64,000 nt of DNA, from positions 2,666,001-2,730,000 of the forward strand of contig CAXXKX010000003.1 of assembly GCA_963676655.2 (NCBI GenBank), written 5' to 3'. Of the stretch, positions 27,134 to 36,332 are shown piece after piece. Position 1 is the stretch's first letter. The number at the start of each line of letters is the position of its first letter. The stretch comes from G963676655 sp963676655. Its GTDB lineage: Bacteria > Verrucomicrobiota > Lentisphaeria > Victivallales > Victivallaceae. A program made the position numbers and the translations under genes. The notes under the pieces are model-generated. The model saw nothing but the letters and a program-made list of their open reading frames with translations. It searched no databases and was not told the origin of the DNA.

Positions 27134-28117
27134 ATGGCGAAAAAAATTAACATCAGACACATCGCGGAGCTGGCCGGGACCTCCCCGTCGACGGTTTCAA
27201 GGGTCTTATCCGGCAAAAAATCCGGGATCACGATCAGCGACGAAACCCGGAAAAAGATTCTGAAGGTATGCCGCAAGCTGGATTATCAGCCCAGCATTCA
27301 CGCTTCCCGTTTTTTTTCCGGACAATCCCGGATAATCGGCTTTCTGCCTTCAAAAGAAACTTTTGTGGAGGATGACAATATGGCCCGGGCCATGGCCGGA
27401 GTTTATGCCGGACTGCATAAGGCCGGATATCGTTGCATGCCGATAGTTTATGATGATGAATTTGTTTCAACCGGGGAATATTTGAATTTGTTTAAAAGAC
27501 TGGAGGTAGATGCGTTGATTGTCTGGGGAGCGGATGAATCCTATACCTGGCTAGATGAGCTTGCCGGCGATAAATATCCTTTCATTCTGCTGGCCAACCG
27601 TTACAAGGATTATCCGGCGGTGACTTGTGATCAGCAAGCCGGCATCGCGGCTCTGGTTGAACACTGCTGTTCGCGTGGGGCGAAAAAACTGGTTTACGTT
27701 ACGATTGGCGAGGGCGACAGCTGTCGGCAGCGGCGTGACGGTTTTGCCTCGTCCACTTCCGGTTGTGAAACGCATATTGTTGAAGGCGGACGGGAAATCG
27801 CCGATGGATACAGAGCCGCCGCCGCGATTATGCAACTTGACCCGGACGCGGTTATTTGCGGTAACGACCGTCTTGCCATTGGCGTCGAAAATGCATTGCT
27901 GGAAAAAGGCATAAAGATTCCCGGCGATATTTTGTTGACCGGCGGCGATAACATCGAACTGGGCCAATATTGTCCGGTTCCGTTGACTACTTTCGATCAG
28001 ATGTCGGCAAAATGCGCGGAGCGCAGTATCGAAATACTCTTGGACCATCTTGAAAACGAACAAACGCTGCTTTCGGAAGTGATTCCGCCTGAAATTATCA
28101 TCCGCCAATCCACATGA
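27134..28117 (+). CDS. LacI-family transcriptional regulator
   Basis: The ATG at 27134 (MAKKINIRHIAELAGTSPST) follows AAAAGGAATATTC and gives 327 residues, the normal LacI length. Residues 4-24 are the helix-turn-helix (IAELAGTSPSTVSRVLSGK). A periplasmic-binding-protein-like sensor follows (RIIGFLPSKETF, ALIVWGADESY, DAVICGNDRLAIGVENALLE, closing PLTTFDQM). It is divergent from the Gfo/MocA-dehydrogenase operon, whose promoter carries a GCAACAGTTGC palindrome, so it probably represses that operon in response to a sugar. Confidence 0.9.
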   Translation: MAKKINIRHIAELAGTSPSTVSRVLSGKKSGITISDETRKKILKVCRKLDYQPSIHASRFFSGQSRIIGFLPSKETFVEDDNMARAMAGVYAGLHKAGYRCMPIVYDDEFVSTGEYLNLFKRLEVDALIVWGADESYTWLDELAGDKYPFILLANRYKDYPAVTCDQQAGIAALVEHCCSRGAKKLVYVTIGEGDSCRQRRDGFASSTSGCETHIVEGGREIADGYRAAAAIMQLDPDAVICGNDRLAIGVENALLEKGIKIPGDILLTGGDNIELGQYCPVPLTTFDQMSAKCAERSIEILLDHLENEQTLLSEVIPPEIIIRQST

Positions 28118-28677
28118 TTTTGGTTACGCAGCCTTGATTAAATTATTATACAGGGCAGGGGCGAACGACAGTTTTTTCTTATTGCCGCTATTTGGGGGAG
28201 ACGACGGCGGTTTCATTTAGCTTCATTCTATTTACTATATTAATATATTGACTCTATTTTCATGTTTAAATGTTGTCAAGTTGTTATTGTTAAAAGGTTT
28301 GCCGTTTTTGGCGGGGGTTTTCAAGTTTTAATATATTTTAAAATTTTGCATTGAAAAAATTGTTATATGGGTTATTGTTCTATATATGCATAAAGCGATA
28401 TTAGTCTTGATTTTGGATTATTGTAAAAAAAGATTAGGGATCTTGAGCTATGAAATCAAATCTTTAGCTATTAGTTTCCCGCGATAATGACAGGCACCTG
28501 TCTCCGTATGGGATTGAAACGATTAATGTTCTTAATTTTGAGAGATTATCTCGATAGTTAATGCTTTTTTCATTACGTTTTGCTGATCTGATGTTTGAAA
28601 ATCCGGTTACAGGCCTGTTTTGCGCAAGAATGATTGGATGTTACAAACCCTTATGAAAATTGAAAGAAAAAATAAAA
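28118..28677 (+). other. Long intergenic region before the FAD oxidoreductase
   Basis: No gene is supported in these 560 AT-rich bases. A small palindrome GACAGG-CA-CCTGTC occurs at about 28490-28503, followed by CTCCGTATGGGATTGAAAC; it is present once only. The distance suggests a promoter or small RNA, but no good -35/-10 pair near the gene was found. Confidence 0.4.
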
Positions 28678-30075
28678 ATGGCTGAACTGAATTGTGAATT
28701 ATGTGTAATCGGCGGCGGCAGCGGGGGGATCGGCGCGGCACTTGCCGCGGCTAGACATGGTGTCGACACGCTTCTGGTAGAAAAGGAGTCGATACTTGGT
28801 GGAACCTCAACGATCGGAGGAGTAAACTGTTGGGAGCCGGTCGCCGGGGCGACTGGAATTCCTTATGATATTTATCGGGAATTGACCCGAATACCCCATG
28901 CAGCCGGGATTTATTCCAAAGGACGCCATCAGTGTCATCCGGATCACAACAATCCTCCTTTTCCCGGTGGGGAACAACTTATTGATAAGACCAGGGATTA
29001 CCGCGATACACTTTTGCGTTGCGGTACTCGGGGGCTGGTTGAAGATGAGGAGAAATGCCGCGAACAATGGCATGGGGTAATTTTTGAACCGGAAATCTTT
29101 GACCGGACTGTACAGGATATGCTGAAATTCACCGGTAATTGCCGACTGCGGTTAAATTCAGCCTTTACGGAATTAAAGATGAAAAATGCCGGGGAAATTG
29201 ATTATGTTATCCTGGATGACGGCACTGTCGTCAGGGCTAATCTGTGGATTGACAACTGTGGTCAACTGGCTCAGGCGGCGGGATGCGATGGCCTGATTGG
29301 AGAAGATCCGAAGTCGCTTTTCAATGAGCCTGATGCGCCGGAGGAGGCGGGTTCCAGTCTGAACGGATGTTCGTTGATATTCCGGATTACCCCGAATGCT
29401 GAACCACTGATCGAGCATCTTTCGAACGATATACCTGTTGTATGCTGGTGGAGTGACAATTTTCCTTCAATGTTCTGTATCGAATATCCTAATGGCGACC
29501 GCTGTTGCAATATGCTGCCGACTATCAGCGGCGAAGCTTATTTGCGACTGGGCGAGAAGCAGGCATACGAGGAAGCTTTGCGTCGCGTCAAAGCATTCTG
29601 GCATTACATCCAAACTGACTACCCGGAATTTCGGCATTTTCGGATAAAATATATTGCAAAAAAAATAGGAATTAGAGAAAAGACCAGAGTGATAGCTGAG
29701 TATATGTTAAATGAAAATGACTTATTGCAGGGAATTGATCAACAGTCTCATGCTGATATTATCGCAATTTCCGACCATATGATGGACAGTCATGGCGTCG
29801 GCGGCAGAAAGACTGGAGAGTTGTCCCAACCTTACGGTATTCCGTATCGCTGTCTTATTCCCCAAGGATTCAGAAATCTTTTAGTTGCAGGATGCTGTGC
29901 CGGATTCTCAACCATTGCGGCCTCGAGTTGCCGGTTGTCTCGTACAATGATGCAGTTGGGACAGGCCGCCGGAACGGCTGCTGCTCTAGCTGGAGAAATT
30001 AATGATTTTACCAGAATAAACGTTTCCGAGTTACAGAAACAACTTTCCGCGGACAATGTGAAACTGACATTTTAA
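28678..30075 (+). CDS. FAD-dependent oxidoreductase
   Basis: A 465-residue protein from the ATG at 28678 (MAELNCELCVIGGGSGGIGA). The dinucleotide-binding loop G-G-G-S-G-G is followed by LLVEKESILGGTSTIGGVN, the FAD signature of the family that includes fumarate-reductase-like and secreted FAD oxidoreductases (Pfam FAD_oxidored). The C-terminal FAD segment LLVAGCCAGFSTIAASSCRL is also typical. There is no export signal. Substrate unknown; related genes often accompany sugar or glycan catabolism in this phylum. It stands alone, with a long upstream region and a decayed insertion element downstream. Confidence 0.8.
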   Translation: MAELNCELCVIGGGSGGIGAALAAARHGVDTLLVEKESILGGTSTIGGVNCWEPVAGATGIPYDIYRELTRIPHAAGIYSKGRHQCHPDHNNPPFPGGEQLIDKTRDYRDTLLRCGTRGLVEDEEKCREQWHGVIFEPEIFDRTVQDMLKFTGNCRLRLNSAFTELKMKNAGEIDYVILDDGTVVRANLWIDNCGQLAQAAGCDGLIGEDPKSLFNEPDAPEEAGSSLNGCSLIFRITPNAEPLIEHLSNDIPVVCWWSDNFPSMFCIEYPNGDRCCNMLPTISGEAYLRLGEKQAYEEALRRVKAFWHYIQTDYPEFRHFRIKYIAKKIGIREKTRVIAEYMLNENDLLQGIDQQSHADIIAISDHMMDSHGVGGRKTGELSQPYGIPYRCLIPQGFRNLLVAGCCAGFSTIAASSCRLSRTMMQLGQAAGTAAALAGEINDFTRINVSELQKQLSADNVKLTF

Positions 30076-30214
30076 AACTTACTCCTTGGCTGATTGGCAA
30101 AAAAAACGGATTACTGTTAAAAGTCAGGGAACGAATTTTTAGAGGTTTCCTTCAAAAAAGGATTTTTGACCTCGATGAAGAATATATCACAGCCTGACGG
30201 ATTAAGGTATATAG

Positions 30215-30695
30215 TTAGTTGATACTGAAAAAAGTCTTTTTCCACGAGAGGTAAAAAACTTTTGAGGAAAGGTTATCTCCCTCTCTCGTTCTCCCATTTC
30301 CAAACCTGATTATGTCCTGTATAAAAGAACAGATCAAGTTTACTGTATTCAAGGCGCAAAGCTGGTTGAATGACCGGAGCAGCTTTCTAAGATTGAAACC
30401 GCATCCGGCAAAGGCGGATGACCGCTATCGGAACAGAAACATTCCTCCAAACCTTCATCAGAATTTTGCCAGTTAATTGCATCGGCCAGTTTCACCAAAG
30501 AATGCTGTTCAGATAAGATATCACGCAGAAAAGGCTTAAATCAATGCCCTGACTGGGGTTTGAAACGCTGTTTTTCGTCATCATTTTGCAGGAAAACCGA
30601 TACTATTAAATTATTACCTTGCAATAATATATTATAAAATTCAACTTTAAAAAACTTATAGTAAACTATTTAATCGCTTTTTCAGTATCGACTAA
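30215..30695 (-). mobile_element. Decayed IS5-like element with terminal inverted repeats
   Basis: TTAGTTGATACTGAAAAA (30215-30232) and, inverted, TTAGTCGATACTGAAAAA (30678-30695) form 18-base ends with one mismatch. Inside, the minus strand still reads FKPFLRDILSEQHS followed by LVKLADAINW, the N-terminal signature of IS5-family DDE transposases. Stops and frame changes lie before and after, and the catalytic domain is absent. This is an internally deleted, non-autonomous remnant of about 480 bases. The rest of the 30076-30807 gap shows no gene. Confidence 0.7.
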
Positions 30696-30807
30696 ATAGT
30701 GTTCCGAATAACAGATTCTTATCCCACACGGACTATGCTGAATCGGCCAAAACTTCGTGACGTTTGCGCATATGAGAGTTTCTAAACAGGCACAAAACTT
30801 CATGGAT

Positions 30808-31920
30808 TCAGGCCTTTTCAGACTCGTTGTTTTTTAGTAACGAGAAAGGAACTATACTAAAAATGATTGACTCAAAATAAGCAAGCTTTCCGGCTTCGTA
30901 CAAACATGCAATGTTGTTGTCATTCAACACTGCGAGGTCAGAATAACCTGCCGGACCCGGATAAATCAGTTTTGAGCTGCGCCAGGTCTCTGCATCATCA
31001 TAACTTAAACGTAAGGTCAAGTTTTTACGTTCATGTTTGTCCGCCGGATTACAAAAAATAATTGCTCTTTCGCCTTCTGATTCTGCTGCTTGATAACAAT
31101 GAATTGAAGCCTGGCAAGTGGAATCCGGAAGATTTAAATCAAAACGCTGATCCCGCCAGGTTGCTCCCCCATCACGGCTGACCGCCGTTTGACGATATTC
31201 ATCACTGCGCATGTTAAGCATAATTCCGTCATTCGTCAACTCTACAACTTCGCATTCATTAACGTTATCTCGCGGAGATACTCCTCCAAGCTCCCAGTTT
31301 TTCCCACAATCATCTGAAAAAATAATATGCGAATACCGATGTTCTGTCCCTGCCTCGATATGATCACAAGGAACAACCAGACGTCCCTTGTATAAGCCAT
31401 GCCGGATTTGAATTCCGCTTCCCGGGCCGGTTGCATACCAGGTCCAATGCTCTTTTTTCACTGTCCCGGTGATTTCCCTCGGTTTACTCCAGGTCAAGCC
31501 GTCGTCACTGGAACAAAGAAGAAAGACACGTCTCGTATCTTTACTGATCTGCTTAATAATTTCCTCTTCGACATCATCTCCCCGATTCCAGGTAGCCAAT
31601 AAAAATATCATTCCGGAGGTTCTTTCAATAACCACACAGGGGTTGCCGCAAGTATTTCCGGCATCATGCCAAATCACAGTATAATCACTCCACGTTTGCC
31701 CATTGTCGGTTGATCTTTTAAGCAGCAAGTCGATTTCTCCGCTGTCGCGATGATCATTTTTTCTTCCTTCGCAAAACGCAAGAACTGTTCCCTGGTTTGT
31801 CACTTTAAGCGCCGGGATTCGATATGTATGATATCCTCCCTGGCCGCTGACAAATAAGGGTTGGGTTATCAGCAATTGCCGCAAATCGTGCTGAATATCT
31901 TTGTTCTCATCCAATATCAT
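30808..31920 (-). CDS. Sialidase (exo-alpha-sialidase, GH33-like)
   Basis: A 370-residue beta-propeller. The YRIPAL motif near residue 33 supplies the first active-site arginine, and EGRKNDHRDSGEIDL carries the expected acidic residues. Asp boxes appear as STDNGQTW, SSDDGLTW, SDDCGKNW, SRDGGATW and a weaker SYDDAETW. No signal peptide is seen, so a cytosolic enzyme is expected. AAAGGACAATAC precedes the start. It is the last gene of the minus-strand glycan operon, 50 bases after the CBM9 gene. Whether sialic acid is the real substrate is uncertain, since no nanA, nanE or transporter gene is near. Confidence 0.85.
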   Translation of the reverse strand: MILDENKDIQHDLRQLLITQPLFVSGQGGYHTYRIPALKVTNQGTVLAFCEGRKNDHRDSGEIDLLLKRSTDNGQTWSDYTVIWHDAGNTCGNPCVVIERTSGMIFLLATWNRGDDVEEEIIKQISKDTRRVFLLCSSDDGLTWSKPREITGTVKKEHWTWYATGPGSGIQIRHGLYKGRLVVPCDHIEAGTEHRYSHIIFSDDCGKNWELGGVSPRDNVNECEVVELTNDGIMLNMRSDEYRQTAVSRDGGATWRDQRFDLNLPDSTCQASIHCYQAAESEGERAIIFCNPADKHERKNLTLRLSYDDAETWRSSKLIYPGPAGYSDLAVLNDNNIACLYEAGKLAYFESIIFSIVPFSLLKNNESEKA

Positions 31921-31970
31921 GTATTGTCCTTTATTTTTGCACTATTTTTAAGTATTATTTTTTCAGGCTT

Positions 31971-32945
31971 TTATCTGACCAGGACGGCTTTGAAATATCC
32001 GAAAATATTGTGACCGTCATACAGCAGCGGCCTGGCAGAAAAGCGTTGTCCGTCATTTATGCGCAACAGTGACATATAAATAACCTGGCCCGGTTCCGGC
32101 TTGTTGCCCGACATGTAGTTGGGCAATTCCTTGAACGGGATTTTGAGTTGAACAATATATCCTTCGGCTGTTTTTTTTGTAAAGAGTTTCATGCCTTTCA
32201 TATCCTCGTCCGCACAACTGACAAACCGACCTTTGTTGTAATGCAGTCCATCAAAAGACTGTCCATCAGGCGTCACGACAATTTCCCAATACAGCTTCAA
32301 GCGCAAGGAAGTCATTATAAAAACTTCAAAGCAATCCGCATCCCAGGGAAATTTATTTTTAGGGCGGTCATAATGTATTGAAACGGGATTAGTATCCGGA
32401 ATCTTGGCGCTGACATAGATATATTGTTCGTCCCACAGCAAAGACCATTCAATTCCGGACGGGATTTCAGTCAATGTGTTGAGTTTGTATTCACCTTTGA
32501 ACTGAAGCCCGTGTTTCCATGCCGGGGAGTCTGTTTTTCCATCCAGGTCCGGTTTTGTTTTCGCGTACGGAATTGAAAAAACTTCTCTTTGTCTAACAGG
32601 CCATTTTTGACCGATAATAATCTGTTTGCGCAGCTCAACAAGATCCTCACGGGCTTTTTCCGTACTGCACTTGTTCCATGTAAGATCACCCTTTAGAATC
32701 TTATAATAATACGCGTATGGATAACCGCGTGACTTGTTGACGAGCCAACGTTCCGGACTTTCTTTTGGAACTTGATCATTAAGTTTCATAAAGTAATCCA
32801 CAAGAGCGCAGTCCTGCCGTTTCCCGGATTTATCAGTCGATTCCGGAGCCATACTGCTGTAGCCGGCGAGAAGAAAAAGAAGAAAAACGATTGCGATTTT
32901 ATCGCCGAACATTTTTTGTATATTAGCTATGATAGTTGACATCAT
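31971..32945 (-). CDS. Secreted CBM9-like carbohydrate-binding protein
   Basis: A 324-residue protein with an N-terminal export helix (IAIVFLLFLLAGYSSMA). From about residue 120 it is a CBM9-like sandwich: KTKPDLDGKTDSPAWKHGL, WSLLWDEQYIYVSAKI, WDADCFEVFIMTS and YIVQLKIPFKEL are the usual strands. It contains no catalytic domain, so it probably binds sugars at the cell surface or supports the neighbouring secreted enzymes. It lies 25 bases downstream of the SGNH hydrolase gene. A similar module is fused to the DUF4838 protein at 12178. Confidence 0.75.
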   Translation of the reverse strand: MMSTIIANIQKMFGDKIAIVFLLFLLAGYSSMAPESTDKSGKRQDCALVDYFMKLNDQVPKESPERWLVNKSRGYPYAYYYKILKGDLTWNKCSTEKAREDLVELRKQIIIGQKWPVRQREVFSIPYAKTKPDLDGKTDSPAWKHGLQFKGEYKLNTLTEIPSGIEWSLLWDEQYIYVSAKIPDTNPVSIHYDRPKNKFPWDADCFEVFIMTSLRLKLYWEIVVTPDGQSFDGLHYNKGRFVSCADEDMKGMKLFTKKTAEGYIVQLKIPFKELPNYMSGNKPEPGQVIYMSLLRINDGQRFSARPLLYDGHNIFGYFKAVLVR

Positions 32946-32970
32946 TTGATTATCTTATTCCAATTACAAA

Positions 32971-34176
32971 TCAATCGATTCCGGCTCCGCCGATACAGAG
33001 AAGCTTGAAGCCATAACCTTTGCTTCGGGGATTTTTTTCATTAAGCAATTCAATGCGGACACGATGCTTGCCCGGAGCCAGGTTTTCCGCAAGGCGGAAC
33101 AGCCAACGCTTGCCGCCCCATGACTGGTTGAACCAGCCGTCTGCAACAATTGGTTTAGCCCCGTCAATACTGATTTTAACTTTTCCCATCGGTTCTTTTT
33201 GTGTTTTCCAGTAAGCAACCAGCACCGAACGTCCCGGTACCTCGAATTCTATTACACTGCCCGGTTTCGAGGACTTCCATCCGCTTTCAACTGCTCTGTT
33301 TCCAGCATCATAAGTCCAACCACGGTTAAGAATCGGTTTTAATGTCGGCCCATCATAAAGAACGCATTTCTCATACCGGTTTGTCAGAAGCGGCTCGGGT
33401 AGAGACGGGGCTTTGTGGTTTGTTGTTTTCTTACAGGCATTCCATGCCTGATTCAAATACGAACAAAGCAGTTTGCCGGCAAATGAATGTCCATTTTGAT
33501 TCGGGTGAACGATATCGGGACTGAGCTCTTTCCATTGAAGCTTACCGGTTTTGATTTCCGGCCACAGAGCGTCGCGATAACTAATCATCGGCAGCGTGTA
33601 GTGAGTCCCGATTTTTGTCTGCCATTTCTGGGCGTTATGACCATCTTTCCACATCATAAAGAGCAGAATCAACGCAGGATGACCGGGAGCATTCAATATC
33701 TGTCTCACGACTCCTTCATAGGTCTCGGCATAAGCCTTTGACGGAGGATTATCATTTACGGCAAATTCGAGAACGACCAGGTCAGGTTTTTTTAACAACA
33801 AATCACGTTCACACCTTAGTGCGCCGTAATCCGATGCGGTCGCCCCGATTCCGGCATTAACAAGTTTAAATTGGGACTTGGGAAACTTATGTCTCAGCCA
33901 ATCCATTATAATTCCGTGATAACGGAATTCAGGTTTTGAGCACGCGGCGCCCTGAGTGATCGAACCGCCGAGAACTCCTATTGTCAGGGAATTGCCGGCT
34001 TCAGCCCGCTTGAAAAAATTATAGAGCCGCGCCTGATTTCCAGCCGATACGATCGAGCGGGACATAACCTCTTTTACATCCGGCATATTCTTATCTCCGC
34101 AAAATACCACATTGGAACAAAATGTAAAACAAAGACAAAAAAGTACTCTTGAGTGAAACTTGAATATTGAATTCAT
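32971..34176 (-). CDS. Secreted SGNH/GDSL hydrolase with beta-sandwich tail
   Basis: A 401-residue protein with a signal peptide ending near FCGDKN. All four SGNH blocks are present: GGSITQG (nucleophile Ser72), GIGAT (Gly111), FAVND (Asn141) and DIVHPNQNGH (Asp221, His224). The C-terminal 120 residues (PGSVIEFEVPGRSVLVAYW) form a second beta-domain. Such enzymes commonly remove acetyl or other acyl groups from polysaccharides. It lies 17 bases after the GH42 gene in the same operon, consistent with deacylation before or during glycan hydrolysis. Confidence 0.85.
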   Translation of the reverse strand: MNSIFKFHSRVLFCLCFTFCSNVVFCGDKNMPDVKEVMSRSIVSAGNQARLYNFFKRAEAGNSLTIGVLGGSITQGAACSKPEFRYHGIIMDWLRHKFPKSQFKLVNAGIGATASDYGALRCERDLLLKKPDLVVLEFAVNDNPPSKAYAETYEGVVRQILNAPGHPALILLFMMWKDGHNAQKWQTKIGTHYTLPMISYRDALWPEIKTGKLQWKELSPDIVHPNQNGHSFAGKLLCSYLNQAWNACKKTTNHKAPSLPEPLLTNRYEKCVLYDGPTLKPILNRGWTYDAGNRAVESGWKSSKPGSVIEFEVPGRSVLVAYWKTQKEPMGKVKISIDGAKPIVADGWFNQSWGGKRWLFRLAENLAPGKHRVRIELLNEKNPRSKGYGFKLLCIGGAGID

Positions 34177-34193
34177 AATGAATATATCCTGAT

Positions 34194-36302
34194 TTATTTA
34201 TTGATACGGCAAATAAATACTGCTGTTTCAAACTCTTTAAAAACTCGTTTTATATACTTTTTGTCATAGAAACTTTGGCTGTCTTTGTCCTGCGGGCATG
34301 ATACGGAGGCATAATTACCCGGCGCTTTTATAGAAAGCTCTTGTTTCGCGCCGCTTCTGTTTGTGACGACTATCAGGTCGCCTTCGGAAGAATTAAGCAT
34401 GCATGCTTCGAAGCCGAATTCCGGGATGAGATCAAGTCTTGATGTAACCCCGGCGGCTTTGGCGAAATCAACAAGATAATCCATGTTGCCGGTATCTTCA
34501 CAAACTTGAAGGCCTTTGGTAAGGTAAGTGCCGTTCAACTCCGCGGTGCCTTTTCCGTATTTGTTGCGGACAATTACCGTGTGTCCGTTGCTTTCGGCCA
34601 GAGGTGTGCCGTTTACCGGTTCCAGGTATTGCAGGAATAAATAAGGATTAAGCTTTTTTCCATCATTCATATTAATGATGGCGCCATCCCGCAACGCGAT
34701 GAAATCGGCCTCCACACAACCGAATACTTCGCTCAAATGGTGTCCGGGACTCTCCTGTCTGACATATACGTGTTCATCCAGATATGCACATCTGCCGTCG
34801 GCCCAGAGCCAACCGCCATTGTGAACGTAATCCGCCAGTTTTGCCGCTACCTCTTTCCCCATAATTTCGATATGCGGCAGGAATACGGCTTTGTAATCAG
34901 AAAGTTTGCCTTCTATAATCTGGGATTCCGTGATGAAATCGACCGCGATATTTGCCCGGTCCAGAGCTTTGTAACAACCATAACTCGCATAGCAGTGATC
35001 GTTATCAAGATTTCTAATATGAGGCTTGCTGTTAACCTGAAGAAACTTGAACACCCCGGCGGACATGGATACAACAACCGCAACCTGGCTTGGCGGTCTT
35101 TGCGCATTATTCAGGAAGCTCTCATTTTGTTTTAAAATGGCGCCGACTTCCGCGGCTGCGTCTGAACGCCCGGTCGGGCCGCCGTCATGACTGCGGCGAA
35201 GACTGAAGTCCCCGGCTTCCATCATACTTGAGCGCCAACTCTGCCATTCCCAGAACAGAACCCCGTTAATTCCTCTTCCAAACGCCTGCCAGAGATAATG
35301 GTAAATATCTTCGGGCGTCGCGGTATATTTATGATTATGGTGAACCGTGGTTCCCGCCTGGAGTTCTCCAACCCACGATGGTTTTCCATCGGCCCAACTG
35401 CGTCCTTTTTCCGCTGCGTATGTATACGCCGTCGGGAAGTTGTCAACCTTGTCCACTTCAAAGAAAAAATGACTGGGATGAATTGATACTCCTATACTGT
35501 CAAGGATTTTCGCCATTTTCCATTCGTCACGTCCATTGTAGATACCATTCCGTAAAGGCGAACACGGGTTGGAGTGGCGTTCGTGCGCCGGATCAATATT
35601 CCTGACGATATTACTGACCCATTTAAGGTTGTCATAAAGGTTGAATGTGGAAAACTCATAAAAGTCACATTCCATTGGAGTGGCGCGCCCTCTTGTTGCA
35701 AACCGGAACGCATCCTGAATCCAGGCAACATTCAGTTCCGAAATATCATCCGGGCAACAGGTTGTAAAAACCTGATGTTCCCCCAACCAGGCATTCCTCA
35801 ATTCTTCGGTGTTTTTATAGCGGTCTTTCAGCCATGCTGCAAATTTAACGAGGGTATGTTCACACTTGCATGGTTCTTTCCCAGCCTCGTTCCAAAGATT
35901 CCAGATTGCGAGGGCCGGGGCTTTTTTATAGCGTTTTACGACCTGTTCAATATAGTTTTGCATCGGCCCCATAATCTCGGGACGATCAAAGCAGGCATAG
36001 CGGCGATGACTGTCGTCAATCCCTTTGGCCGCGAGTTCTTTTTTTAGCCATATCGGCAGATAAAGACCGAGGGTTTCCATTACGCGTATACCATATTTAT
36101 CGGCAGCTTCAAACATAATGTCATGCATCTTGAAATTGAATTGCCCTTTGATCCGTTCTATATCCTCCCACCAGATAAAGGCGCGGATAATGTTGAAATT
36201 ATTATCCCTGATCCGACGCATGTCTTCTTCGACTTCTTCACGTCCGAAATTAGGATTCTGCCAGTACATCGCGCCAAGTTGGAATGGGTATTTCTTATTC
36301 AT
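34194..36302 (-). CDS. GH42 beta-galactosidase-like glycoside hydrolase
   Basis: A 702-residue protein. The barrel starts FQLGAMYWQNPNFGREEVEE. The acid/base Glu139 is in LAIWNLWNEAG and the nucleophile Glu313 in PSWVGELQAG, both typical of GH42. The A-domain is followed by a glutamine-amidotransferase-like trimerisation domain (DYKAVFLPHIEIMGKEVAAK) and a small beta-domain. There is no signal peptide, so it acts on imported oligosaccharides. Galactosidase activity is the family norm but other beta-linked sugars are possible. It starts 30 bases downstream of the GH13-like gene. Confidence 0.85.
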   Translation of the reverse strand: MNKKYPFQLGAMYWQNPNFGREEVEEDMRRIRDNNFNIIRAFIWWEDIERIKGQFNFKMHDIMFEAADKYGIRVMETLGLYLPIWLKKELAAKGIDDSHRRYACFDRPEIMGPMQNYIEQVVKRYKKAPALAIWNLWNEAGKEPCKCEHTLVKFAAWLKDRYKNTEELRNAWLGEHQVFTTCCPDDISELNVAWIQDAFRFATRGRATPMECDFYEFSTFNLYDNLKWVSNIVRNIDPAHERHSNPCSPLRNGIYNGRDEWKMAKILDSIGVSIHPSHFFFEVDKVDNFPTAYTYAAEKGRSWADGKPSWVGELQAGTTVHHNHKYTATPEDIYHYLWQAFGRGINGVLFWEWQSWRSSMMEAGDFSLRRSHDGGPTGRSDAAAEVGAILKQNESFLNNAQRPPSQVAVVVSMSAGVFKFLQVNSKPHIRNLDNDHCYASYGCYKALDRANIAVDFITESQIIEGKLSDYKAVFLPHIEIMGKEVAAKLADYVHNGGWLWADGRCAYLDEHVYVRQESPGHHLSEVFGCVEADFIALRDGAIINMNDGKKLNPYLFLQYLEPVNGTPLAESNGHTVIVRNKYGKGTAELNGTYLTKGLQVCEDTGNMDYLVDFAKAAGVTSRLDLIPEFGFEACMLNSSEGDLIVVTNRSGAKQELSIKAPGNYASVSCPQDKDSQSFYDKKYIKRVFKEFETAVFICRINK

Positions 36303-36332
36303 TCTTTTCTCTTTTCCTTAAAAATTATCGTT

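Noticed and set aside
28490..28525. GGGATTGAAAC string resembling the end of a CRISPR repeat
   Set aside because: It occurs once, with no spacer-repeat periodicity and no cas genes in the window.
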